A stretch of 5,720 nucleotides of DNA from Pseudomonadota bacterium (lineage in GTDB: Bacteria; Myxococcota; Polyangia; GCA-2747355; JACKDQ01). Location of the stretch: the NCBI GenBank assembly GCA_030591195.1, contig JAUVBO010000240.1, forward strand, positions 1-5,720, in the 5' to 3' direction. The position numbers were made by a program, and so were the translations under genes. Each line of letters begins with the position of its first letter. Positions within the stretch are counted from its first letter, which is position 1. Positions 1 through 5,720 of this stretch are shown here, piece by piece. The notes beneath the pieces are model-generated. The model was given only the letters and a program-made list of their open reading frames with translations, had not been told where the DNA came from and did not search any database.

Positions 1-539
1 CCCAGGATGGTCGCGTAGTGATCGTCGGCGTAGAAGGTGGCGGCGCTCTTGCCATCGCCGGTGACGATGCGGCGATTTCCGAGGGGGTCGATCTCGCTGC
101 GCCAGGTCTCTTCGCGGGGCGGGCGATCCGGGCTCTCGGGCGTGGTGATGCGCCAAGTCAGGATGCGGCCGGGGGGGAGGCTCACGGCGCTGCGGGTGGT
201 GTCGGCGACGGCCATGGGCTCGATGAACTGGCCCTGCCGCGGGACGCCGTGGGTGACGTAGCGGGGGGCAGCGTGTGGCGAGGTCCCGGAGGATGTCGGC
301 GTCCTCTCGATGTAGTGAAGGAGCTCGCCGTAGAGGGTCGGGGCGCCGATCTCGGCGGTGGCCTGGAGCTGGAAGTGGAGGTGCGGAACCGGCGAGCGTC
401 CCGAGTTGCCGCAGAGTCCGAGCGTCTCGCCGCGACGGACGAACTGCCCCTCGCGGACCTTGATCGTGCCGGGGGAGAGGTGGGCGACGAGCGAGTAGAT
501 CCACGGCGCGTGAAAGATCAGCACCAGGTTGCCCCAGTT
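1..539 (-). pseudogene. Rest of the M23 peptidase domain, in frame after a TAA, open at the left edge
   Basis: Reading on from the TAA at 542-540 in the same frame gives 179 further codons without a stop up to the window edge. They begin NWGNLVLIFHAPWIYSLVAH and continue with LSPGTIKVREGQFVRRGETL, GLCGNSGRS and PVPHLHFQLQ. These are the second half of an M23 domain: the AHLSPG histidine (codon 460 counting through the stop) and the HLH pair (493 and 495) complete the zinc/catalytic set begun by H376 and D385. About 120 further residues follow, including YVTHGVPRQGQFIEPM, with no family I recognise. No good start codon with a Shine-Dalgarno site follows the stop, and a start there would give only half a domain. 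This is therefore the tail of the same gene, separated by a nonsense codon, rather than an independent gene. The stop may be a real mutation, a sequencing or assembly error, or a readthrough site. Confidence 0.8.
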
Positions 540-1859
540 TTACATTAGGACGACCCCGCCGACGGCGTTGTCCTGTACCTCGTCGACGATCTTGGCCACC
601 GTCCCGTCGGCCGCCGCCAGCACGGGCAGGCGATAGCAGTGGTAGTCGGAGAGGTCTCGACCACGACCGCGGTGCCGCTTGCCGTCCTGCCCGGCGACCT
701 GGAAGTCGAGGGCGTGGCGCCACGGGCCGCGGTGGGTGTCGGGGCCGTTGACGCCCTGGGTGCAGATCCAGCGGCCGAGAAAAGGCGCCTGGAAGCGGGC
801 GAGGTAGTGCGATCCGAAGCGGCTGACGCGGGTGCGGAAGTAGTTGAGGTTTTCCTCGGGGGTCCCCACCAGGAAGTCGACCGCCTTGGGGCGGCCGTCC
901 TTGACCCGCTGGCGCATCGCATAGAGCAGCAGGATCACCGTCAGGTTGAAGGGCAGGATCAGCGGCGGGATGCCGTTCCAGGTCAGCAGCGGCAGCAGGC
1001 CGATGGTGACCATGCCGCAGATCAGCACCCCGGCGGCGGCGAAGACGAAGGAGGAGCGGCTGGGCACGAACCAGACGCCACCCAGCGCCAGGGCGGTGAG
1101 GATGAAGTTGTATCCCAGCACCACGGGCAGCAGGGACTGGGGCATCTCCACCAGCTGGATCCCCATCAGGTGGGACAGGGCGAAGCCGAGCAGCGCGAGC
1201 AGCACCCCGACGCGGCTGTAGACCAGCAGCGCGAGCAGCACCAGCGCGCCGGCGTCGACCCGGGGCAGGAAGAAGAGCGCGCCGAGGCTCTGCAGGAAGG
1301 TCACCAGCAGGGCGGGCAGGTCCAGCCAGGCGGCCACCGGGTCTGCCAACTGGGCGTTGAAGCCGATCCCGAGCGACGAGGCCGCCGTGAGCTGCAGGTA
1401 GAAGACGAAGAGGAACGGCAGCGTCAGGGCCGGCAGGTTGAAGGTGATCCCCAGCGCGGAGTGGATCGCCGCGGTGACGAAGACCGAGGCGACCACCGCC
1501 ACCGTCACCAGCAACAGGGCCTGGGGCCCGGGCGCGAACAGGTAGCTCCCGCCGAGCCCGACGAGCAGGGCGTTGTACCCGAACAGTCCCGACTCGATCA
1601 GATCCTGGCTCAGGTTCAGCGCACGAGCCACCATGGTGGCCAGCAGGATCGAGCCCACGCCCGCTGCGGCCTGCTGGGGCGACACCACGGTGGCCAGCAG
1701 CAGCATCAGGCCGACGACGAGGGAGCGGCCGAAGAGGATCTGGGCGTAGCTCCGCAGCACGGGCTCGACCCAGGCGGCCAGCGCACCGCCGACGGTCGAT
1801 CGATCGGACGCCCCGGCCAGCTCGGCCGATCCGGCTCCCCGACTCGGCGCCCGGCTCAT
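540..1859 (-). CDS. Urea-transporter-type membrane protein fused to an M23 peptidase domain (part before an in-frame stop)
   Basis: The protein (439 aa to the stop) starts with about 30 polar residues. Residues 30-318 form a hydrophobic multi-pass domain with the two-fold internal repeat of the urea transporter (UT) family. Repeat 1 has GLFGYNALLVGLGG (91-104) and LPALTLPF (142-149); repeat 2 has VLGYNFILTALALGG (247-261) and GIPPLILPF (296-304). UT proteins are channel-like carriers for urea in the inner membrane. After a linker, residues 355-439 begin an M23 (LytM-type) zinc peptidase domain: H376 and D385 in DTHRGPWRHALDF fit the first metal-binding motif, and LPVLAAADGTVAKI (411-424) is the usual following strand. 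TAA at 542-540 stops the frame inside this domain, and the rest of the domain continues in the same frame to base 1. The ATG overlaps the stop of the decarboxylase gene (ATGA) and has no well-spaced Shine-Dalgarno site, so it probably depends on translational coupling. The transported substrate is not proven to be urea. Confidence 0.85.
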   Translation of the reverse strand: MSRAPSRGAGSAELAGASDRSTVGGALAAWVEPVLRSYAQILFGRSLVVGLMLLLATVVSPQQAAAGVGSILLATMVARALNLSQDLIESGLFGYNALLVGLGGSYLFAPGPQALLLVTVAVVASVFVTAAIHSALGITFNLPALTLPFLFVFYLQLTAASSLGIGFNAQLADPVAAWLDLPALLVTFLQSLGALFFLPRVDAGALVLLALLVYSRVGVLLALLGFALSHLMGIQLVEMPQSLLPVVLGYNFILTALALGGVWFVPSRSSFVFAAAGVLICGMVTIGLLPLLTWNGIPPLILPFNLTVILLLYAMRQRVKDGRPKAVDFLVGTPEENLNYFRTRVSRFGSHYLARFQAPFLGRWICTQGVNGPDTHRGPWRHALDFQVAGQDGKRHRGRGRDLSDYHCYRLPVLAAADGTVAKIVDEVQDNAVGGVVLM

Positions 1860-3205
1860 TGCGCCAACCAGTCCGGCATCTCCTCATAGGAGATGATCGC
1901 CTGCAGATCCTCGGGCCGGCGCAGCAGCGCGTGCTGGCCGCCGGAGCCCACCAGCACCACGGCGGGCCGGTAGGTGATGAACTGCATCCACTGGGTCACG
2001 TTGTAGGCGCCGACGTTACGGAAGACGAGCCGATCCCCGACCTTGAGCTGGGGAAAGAGCAGCGTGTCGCGCACCACGTCGATGTTCATGCAGAGCGGGC
2101 CGTAGAGCACCGTCGGCTCCGGCACCCCCCGAAACTCCTGCGCCGGGACCACGTCGTGGTTGTACCAGAACGAGGTGAAGAGGGTGTTGACCCCGGCGTC
2201 CAGCACCAACGCCCGGCGGCTGTCCGCCAGCCGCTTGCTGGCGTGGACCGAGGTGACCAGATACCCCGCCTCGTCGACCAGCGCCCGGCCCGTCTCGAGC
2301 ACCAGGGTCGGCGGCTCGGCGGGCGGGTAGTCGAGGGCCGAGAGCCCCTCGAGGATCCCCTCGGCGTAGCGCGCGAAGGATGGGGTCGCCTGCTCGCCCG
2401 GCAGGTACTGGCCCTTGAGGGTGTTGTGGGAGGCGAACCCGCCGCCGAAGTCGACGAAGGAGAGCTTGATGTTGAAGCGCTCGCGTAGCTCGTTGGCAAA
2501 GGCAGCGATCTTCGCCGCCGCCTGCCGGTAGGGCGCCTCGTCGAGGATGAAGGTGCCGATGTGGCAGTGCAGGCCGACCAGCTGGAGCCGACCCCCGCCC
2601 ACCAGGCGCTTGACCGCGTCCAGCGCCTGGCCGCTCTCGAGGTTGAAGCCGAAGCGGCTCCAAGCGGGGACGGCCTCGGCCGAGAGGTTGAGCCGCAGCG
2701 CCACCCCGGGACGGATGTCGTGGCGCTCGGCCACCCGCTCGGCGAGGGCCAGCTCGTCGAAGTGATCGATGTGCACCTTCGACCCCGATGGCAGCGCCTT
2801 TTCCAGCGCGGACTCCGGCTTGTAGGGCCCGTTGAAGTGGATCCGCTCGGGCGGCACGCCGAGGTGCAGCGCCTTGTCATACTCGAACTCGGAGACCACC
2901 TCGGCGTAGGCCCCCTCGCGGTGAAACACCCGACAGATGCCGTCGAGGTAGTTGGTCTTGTAGGACCAGGCGAGGCGCACGTTGGGGTAGCGCTGGGAGA
3001 AGGCGTCGTGCAGCTCGTGATAGCGCGCCTTCAGCGTCTTCTCCGAGAAGACGAACAGCGGCGAGCCGTAGCGCGCCACGAGCTCGTCGATCGCGACGCC
3101 GTCGATCTGCGTCAGCGGCTGCATCGCCTGCACCCGCGAGAACTTGTTCATCATCCCCGCCTGGTGGCGGATCAGGATCGGTGGCTCGTAGATCGGTAGG
3201 GTCAT
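1856..3205 (-). CDS. PLP-dependent decarboxylase, fold type III (diaminopimelate/ornithine decarboxylase family)
   Basis: This 449-aa protein has the length and full motif order of the LysA-like family: a TIM-barrel PLP domain followed by a beta-sandwich. The Schiff-base lysine is K83 in AWSYKTN. H213/H215 lie in GLHCHIGT, the glycine loop that holds the phosphate is DFGGG (252-256), and ETGRALV (304-310) stands where EPGRxxV is usual. GPLCMNID (369-376) carries the catalytic cysteine C372, and VGAYN (398-402) has the PLP-contacting tyrosine Y401. The family removes the alpha-carboxylate of amino acids such as meso-diaminopimelate, ornithine, arginine or carboxynorspermidine, usually in the cytoplasm. 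The substrate-binding sequence after the cysteine is MNID rather than the common ES-D pattern, so housekeeping LysA activity should not be assumed. The ATG at 3205 is preceded by AGAGGAG at a 7-base gap and overlaps the ATP-grasp stop as ATGA. Its own stop overlaps the next start in the same way. The family is clear; the substrate is unknown. Confidence 0.9.
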   Translation of the reverse strand: MTLPIYEPPILIRHQAGMMNKFSRVQAMQPLTQIDGVAIDELVARYGSPLFVFSEKTLKARYHELHDAFSQRYPNVRLAWSYKTNYLDGICRVFHREGAYAEVVSEFEYDKALHLGVPPERIHFNGPYKPESALEKALPSGSKVHIDHFDELALAERVAERHDIRPGVALRLNLSAEAVPAWSRFGFNLESGQALDAVKRLVGGGRLQLVGLHCHIGTFILDEAPYRQAAAKIAAFANELRERFNIKLSFVDFGGGFASHNTLKGQYLPGEQATPSFARYAEGILEGLSALDYPPAEPPTLVLETGRALVDEAGYLVTSVHASKRLADSRRALVLDAGVNTLFTSFWYNHDVVPAQEFRGVPEPTVLYGPLCMNIDVVRDTLLFPQLKVGDRLVFRNVGAYNVTQWMQFITYRPAVVLVGSGGQHALLRRPEDLQAIISYEEMPDWLAQ

Positions 3206-4266
3206 GACTCTGCTCCTCTGCCGATGATCTCGCCGTTGGTGGTGACGGCCTGGAAGTCGGCCAGATCGGCGATCTGGTCGATCGAGATCCGAACGAACAT
3301 CGTCCCCGCGCGGTATTCACCCAGCGGCTCCACGGCGAGCCCCGCCGCGAGCTGCACGGCAGCGTAGGGAAGGTTGAGCCCAGCGCCCGCGCTGAGGTAA
3401 GTCCAGGCGGGAAAGCGTGGGTTGACCTCGATCAGGTGATAGGCCCCGTCGGCGTCCTTGATCACCTCGACCTCGCACGGCCCGCGCCAGGAGCTGGCCG
3501 CCGCGAACGTACGCGTGAGCTCGAGGATCTGCGGGTCCTTGATCGCGATGCCGGCCCAGCCCTTGCCCTTGTCGGTGATGAAGGTCTTCTTCATCGCCAG
3601 CGCCCCCACCAGCCCCCCGGCGCCGTCCCCCAGCGCCACCACGTCGAGCTCGTCGCCCTCGACGAAGGACTGGACGATCACCGGGTAGCCCCAGGTGGCG
3701 ACGACCCGGTGGAAGGCGCGGATCGCCTCGTCGACGCTGCGCGCCAGGGTGGCGCCGTAGTAGAGCCCCTTGACGAAGAAGGGGTACGGGATCTGCTCAT
3801 GGATCGTGTAGAGATCCTCGACCCCTCCCAGCACGCGGGTCGCCGGCACCACGATGCCGGCCCGCTCGCCGAAGTCCGCCAGGCGCGACTTGGAGCGCAG
3901 ATCGAGCTGCTCGCGCGTGGGGAGGAAGGTGCCGATCCCCAGCTCCGAGAGCACCGGCTCCAGCGCGATGAACGAGGCCAGCTCGGCGTCCAGCGTCGGC
4001 AGAATCACGTCCAGCCCCACGCGCTCGTGGATGTAGCGCAGCCGCGCCTCCAGCGCCTCGGGCCCCTGGGATGGGTAGGGGATGATGAAGACGTCGTCGA
4101 CGATGTCGCGGGCGTAGATGCCGGGGTCGAGGGTGTCGTAGGCCAGCCCGACGATCCGGCCCTCGAACTCGGGGTGCAGGCGCAGCGATCGGATGACCGA
4201 CACTCCGGGGCCCGGGTTGTCGGTGGCGTTGAGGCCGGTGACGGCCACGGTGAGCGGTCTGCTCAT
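3202..4266 (-). CDS. CarB-like ATP-grasp ligase
   Basis: The protein is 354 aa from the chosen ATG. Its N-terminal Rossmann-like pre-ATP-grasp part begins LTVAVTGLNATDNPGPGVSV, followed by a region like carbamoyl-phosphate synthase large-subunit domains (DVILPTLDAELASF). The ATP-grasp fold then shows the two ATP-binding lysines, in LRSKSRL (about K126) and YPFFVKG (about K166), the hinge strand VIVQSFVEGDELDVVAL, and the Mg-binding end EVEVI...YHLIEVNPRFPAW with its Glu, Asn and Arg. Such enzymes activate a carboxylate as an acyl-phosphate and join it to an amine or other nucleophile; this substrate is unknown. The frame extends upstream to a TTG at 4290, but ATG at 4266 has AAGGAG at 4278-4273 with a 6-base gap and is preferred. 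The gene follows the PqqD-like gene by 41 bases and overlaps the decarboxylase start by ATGA. A ligase next to an amino-acid decarboxylase recalls the BtrJ/BtrK pair of butirosin biosynthesis, which is an analogy only. Confidence 0.9.
   Translation of the reverse strand: MSRPLTVAVTGLNATDNPGPGVSVIRSLRLHPEFEGRIVGLAYDTLDPGIYARDIVDDVFIIPYPSQGPEALEARLRYIHERVGLDVILPTLDAELASFIALEPVLSELGIGTFLPTREQLDLRSKSRLADFGERAGIVVPATRVLGGVEDLYTIHEQIPYPFFVKGLYYGATLARSVDEAIRAFHRVVATWGYPVIVQSFVEGDELDVVALGDGAGGLVGALAMKKTFITDKGKGWAGIAIKDPQILELTRTFAAASSWRGPCEVEVIKDADGAYHLIEVNPRFPAWTYLSAGAGLNLPYAAVQLAAGLAVEPLGEYRAGTMFVRISIDQIADLADFQAVTTNGEIIGRGAES
3213..3219 (-). promoter_or_regulatory. Shine-Dalgarno site of the decarboxylase gene
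   Basis: AGAGGAG read on the minus strand lies 7 bases before the ATG at 3205, inside the last codons of the ATP-grasp gene. It supports the first methionine over the later pair at residues 18-19. Confidence 0.7.
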
Positions 4267-4272
4267 CATCTG

Positions 4273-4278
4273 CTCCTT
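4273..4278 (-). promoter_or_regulatory. Shine-Dalgarno site that decides the ATP-grasp start
   Basis: AAGGAG on the minus strand stands 6 bases before the ATG at 4266 and 3 bases before an adjacent in-frame ATG at 4269. It favours 4266 over the TTG at 4290, which has no comparable site. Confidence 0.7.
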
Positions 4279-4290
4279 CGTCCCGGTCAA

Positions 4291-4305
4291 GCGCGCCGAA
4301 CGCGC
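4291..4305 (-). other. Small GC-rich hairpin in the only intergenic gap
   Basis: The minus strand reads GCGCG TTCGG CGCGC, a 5-bp stem with a 5-base loop, between the PqqD-like stop and the ATP-grasp start. No T-run follows, so it is not an intrinsic terminator. It might modestly affect transcript stability or translation of the ATP-grasp gene. In DNA this GC-rich it could also be chance. Confidence 0.25.
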
Positions 4306-4307
4306 CG

Positions 4308-4571
4308 TCAGAGGCTGAAGCTCGCGGGCAGCAGCCCGTTGCTCCGCATCAAGTGCACGAACTCGTCGAGGTCCCGCGCCAGGTCGTCGCCGCGAACGTC
4401 GAAGTGCCCCTCGAGGGAGGCGAGGATCGCGGCCCGATCCAGCCCCTCCTTGAGGCCCTTGAGGATGTGCACCCCGGACTCGTTGACGCTGAACGTCGAC
4501 CCCGAGTAGGGGTCGAAGATGAACCCCGAGTCGCTGATCGCCAGGTCCTTCAGCTTATCCATCGCATCCAT
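4308..4571 (-). CDS. Small PqqD-like protein (probable peptide-binding adaptor)
   Basis: This 87-aa protein resembles the PqqD family, especially the small members annotated as PqqD family proteins of HPr-rel-A systems. An N-terminal beta-hairpin region, GFIFDPYSGSTFSVNESG (16-33), has the typical pattern of a strand, D-x-x-S/T-G, a second strand and a polar turn. Helices follow: HILKGLKEGLDRAAILASL, then DDLARDLDEFVHLMRSNGLL, matching the winged-helix part. PqqD-like domains bind leader peptides in RiPP pathways and present them to modifying enzymes. There is no DSL-type phosphopantetheine serine and no cysteine, so it is not an ordinary carrier protein. Three in-frame ATGs are available (4577, 4571, 4562). 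4571 is chosen because AGGAG at 4582-4578 lies 6 bases before it; 4577 would overlap the upstream stop as ATGA but has no gap after AGGAG. The reading frame stays open far upstream by chance, through the barrel gene. The family is likely; its partner is inferred from the neighbouring ATP-grasp and decarboxylase genes. Confidence 0.8.
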   Translation of the reverse strand: MDAMDKLKDLAISDSGFIFDPYSGSTFSVNESGVHILKGLKEGLDRAAILASLEGHFDVRGDDLARDLDEFVHLMRSNGLLPASFSL

Positions 4572-4573
4572 CG

Positions 4574-5720
4574 TCATCTCCTGTTGGACGCTCCCTGGCC
4601 CGCAGACCAGGAGACCCCTGCTGCCACGAGGTGCAGGTTGCTGTCGGCGTACGCGCCGACGGGGCGCGCCTCGAAGCGCTCGAGCAGGTAGGCCACTTGT
4701 AGGCTCCAGCCGCCGCCGACGCGCAGGCTGGCCCCGACCCAGGCGCCGAAGAGCACCCGCTCGGGGATGTTGGTGACCGCGAGCAGATCGAGGTCGGCGG
4801 GGCGGACCTCGTCGCCCAGCTTGCCGCCGATCCAGAGGCTCCCCGCCGCCCCCAGCAACCGGAGCGTCAGCGAGCCGGTGACGAGGACCTCGGTCGCCTC
4901 GTCGAGCTGGTCGTTCGGCTGGTCCGACGTGGCCACCTGGAGCGCCAGGCCGGGGATCAGCTGGAGCCAGGGCCTCAGCGGGATCCGCCACGCTGGAGCC
5001 ACCCGCGCCACGGTCAGGTCCTCGTACAGGCTGACGTTGGCCGCCAGCAGCAGGTCGCCCCAGGGGCTGTAGCGCGCCGAAAGCCCTACGACCTGGACTC
5101 TCGGCGTGAAGCCGCTGCCGTCGTCGAGGTAGGCGTACTGCCCCACGAGGCCGAGCTTCGGCCGGATCAAGCCAGCAGAGAGATAGACCTCGTGCTGGCC
5201 GAGGCCGACCAGCCCACGCCCCCCCCTCGTCCCCTGAGCGTTGACCACCATCAGGTGCTGGTACCGATAGCTGGCCGCGAGCAGCCACTGCTGACGGATG
5301 GTCAGCGGCAGCGAGAGGGTCCACGCGATCCCCCATCTCCTGCTCGGGTGACTCTGGTACGCATGAAACGAGGTCCCAAACGCGGGATCGACGCGCAGCA
5401 GGGGCAGCTCCTGGCTCAGGGCGAGGCCCTGCCGCGCCGACGCGTTGCTGGACGCCTGGCCGAGCACGGTCTGAAAGTGGGGCCGCGCCGCGGTCCGGTC
5501 ACCCTGCTTCAGCAGGGCCCAGGCGAGGCCCAGGCGCGCCTCCTGGGAGGTCGGGGTCAGCGCCAGCGCGCGGCGGTAGCCCTGCTCGGCGCGCTGGTGG
5601 TGGCCGGCCCGAAAGTGCAGCCAGCCCAGCTGCAGCTGGAGCGCGTAGTCCTGCGGGTAGCGCGAGGCGATCGTCTCGAGCCGCGCCGCCGCCCCGGCAT
5701 GCTCGCCCGCTCGCTCCAGG
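4574..5720 (-). CDS. TPR protein with C-terminal probable outer-membrane beta-barrel (5' end missing)
   Basis: The frame is open from the right edge and gives 381 residues to the TGA at 4576-4574. A GTG at 5467 also lies in this frame, but convincing coding sequence continues upstream of it, so the true start is outside the window. Residues 1-92 are tetratricopeptide repeats: a partial one ending SRYPQ, then YALQLQLGWLHFRAGHHQRA...ALALTP, then EARLGLAWALLKQGDRTAARPHF. TPRs are protein-protein interaction scaffolds. From about residue 105 the sequence changes to alternating hydrophobic and polar strands rich in W, Y, L and G (WGIAWTLSLPL, WLLAASYRYQHL, LGLVGQYAYLDDGSG, WLQLIPGLALQV, WSLQVAYLLERF), separated by polar loops, which is the look of an outer-membrane barrel. 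The C-terminus (SWSAGQGASNRR) lacks the classic terminal aromatic residue. Periplasmic TPRs attached to a barrel would suit a pore or export role. The barrel call rests on pattern only; no specific family was recognised. Confidence 0.65.
   Translation of the reverse strand, partial: LERAGEHAGAAARLETIASRYPQDYALQLQLGWLHFRAGHHQRAEQGYRRALALTPTSQEARLGLAWALLKQGDRTAARPHFQTVLGQASSNASARQGLALSQELPLLRVDPAFGTSFHAYQSHPSRRWGIAWTLSLPLTIRQQWLLAASYRYQHLMVVNAQGTRGGRGLVGLGQHEVYLSAGLIRPKLGLVGQYAYLDDGSGFTPRVQVVGLSARYSPWGDLLLAANVSLYEDLTVARVAPAWRIPLRPWLQLIPGLALQVATSDQPNDQLDEATEVLVTGSLTLRLLGAAGSLWIGGKLGDEVRPADLDLLAVTNIPERVLFGAWVGASLRVGGGWSLQVAYLLERFEARPVGAYADSNLHLVAAGVSWSAGQGASNRR
4578..4582 (-). promoter_or_regulatory. 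Shine-Dalgarno site that decides the PqqD-like start
   Basis: AGGAG on the minus strand lies directly before the ATG at 4577 and 6 bases before the ATG at 4571. The spacing favours 4571. The site lies within the last codons of the upstream TPR/barrel gene, so the two genes are probably translated from one message. Confidence 0.6.

Noticed and set aside
530..550. A frameshift splitting the M23 domain
   Set aside because: The minus strand here has four consecutive A bases, so the codons before and after TAA are in the same frame. It is a nonsense codon, not an indel, and no slippery heptamer is present.
639..1889. A 416-codon plus-strand open frame opposite the transporter gene
   Set aside because: The translation is dominated by Q, G, E, H and R with no domain, while the minus strand of the same stretch encodes a clear membrane protein. 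Long antisense frames are expected in GC-rich coding DNA.
1856..3205. Calling the decarboxylase lysA
   Set aside because: The family matches, but the substrate-side motifs and the operon context do not support housekeeping lysine biosynthesis, so no symbol is given.
4291..4310. Intrinsic terminator after the PqqD-like gene
   Set aside because: The stem is only 5 bp and no T-run follows. The next gene starts 41 bases on with a good ribosome-binding site.
3436..4509. A 357-codon plus-strand open frame opposite the ATP-grasp and PqqD-like genes
   Set aside because: It is low-complexity (R, G, D, Q, H) and spans two good minus-strand genes and their gap. No recognisable motif or ribosome-binding site was seen.
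4308..5336. One 342-aa protein whose end is the PqqD-like sequence
   Set aside because: Upstream of 4577 this frame is a run of R, P, G and A lying over the TPR/barrel gene in another frame. The AGGAG site and the change in composition place the real start at 4571.

Overview
The window is strongly GC-rich, almost fully coding, and every convincing gene lies on the minus strand. Codons mostly end in G or C. A TPR protein with a probable outer-membrane beta-barrel suggests a Gram-negative bacterium. The overall style fits a delta-proteobacterial/Myxococcota-like genome or metagenomic contig, but that placement is inference; no marker gene is present.

Read in the direction of transcription (right to left), the layout is: (1) 5720-4574, the C-terminal part of a TPR protein that continues into a probable outer-membrane barrel, cut by the right edge; (2) 4571-4308, an 87-residue PqqD-like protein; (3) 4266-3202, a CarB-like ATP-grasp ligase; (4) 3205-1856, a fold-type III PLP decarboxylase of the diaminopimelate/ornithine decarboxylase family; (5) 1859-1, a fusion of a urea-transporter-type membrane domain with an M23 metallopeptidase domain. 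An in-frame TAA at 542-540 interrupts gene 5, and it runs off the left edge. Genes 3-4 and 4-5 overlap by ATGA, genes 1-2 abut or overlap, and genes 2-3 are separated by 41 bases, so this looks like one operon. No tRNA, rRNA, CRISPR array, insertion sequence or clear terminator was seen.

The core is the trio PqqD-like adaptor + ATP-grasp ligase + PLP decarboxylase. ATP-grasp enzymes join a carboxylate to an amine or thiol, this PLP family removes a carboxylate from an amino acid, and PqqD-like domains usually bind a peptide and present it to an enzyme. Together they suggest a small biosynthetic pathway in which an amino acid is ligated to something and decarboxylated, possibly on a peptide. 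The envelope proteins at both ends could handle export, uptake or processing of the product. The chemistry, substrate and product cannot be read from the sequence. No precursor peptide and no HprK-like kinase is visible here; they could lie outside the window.
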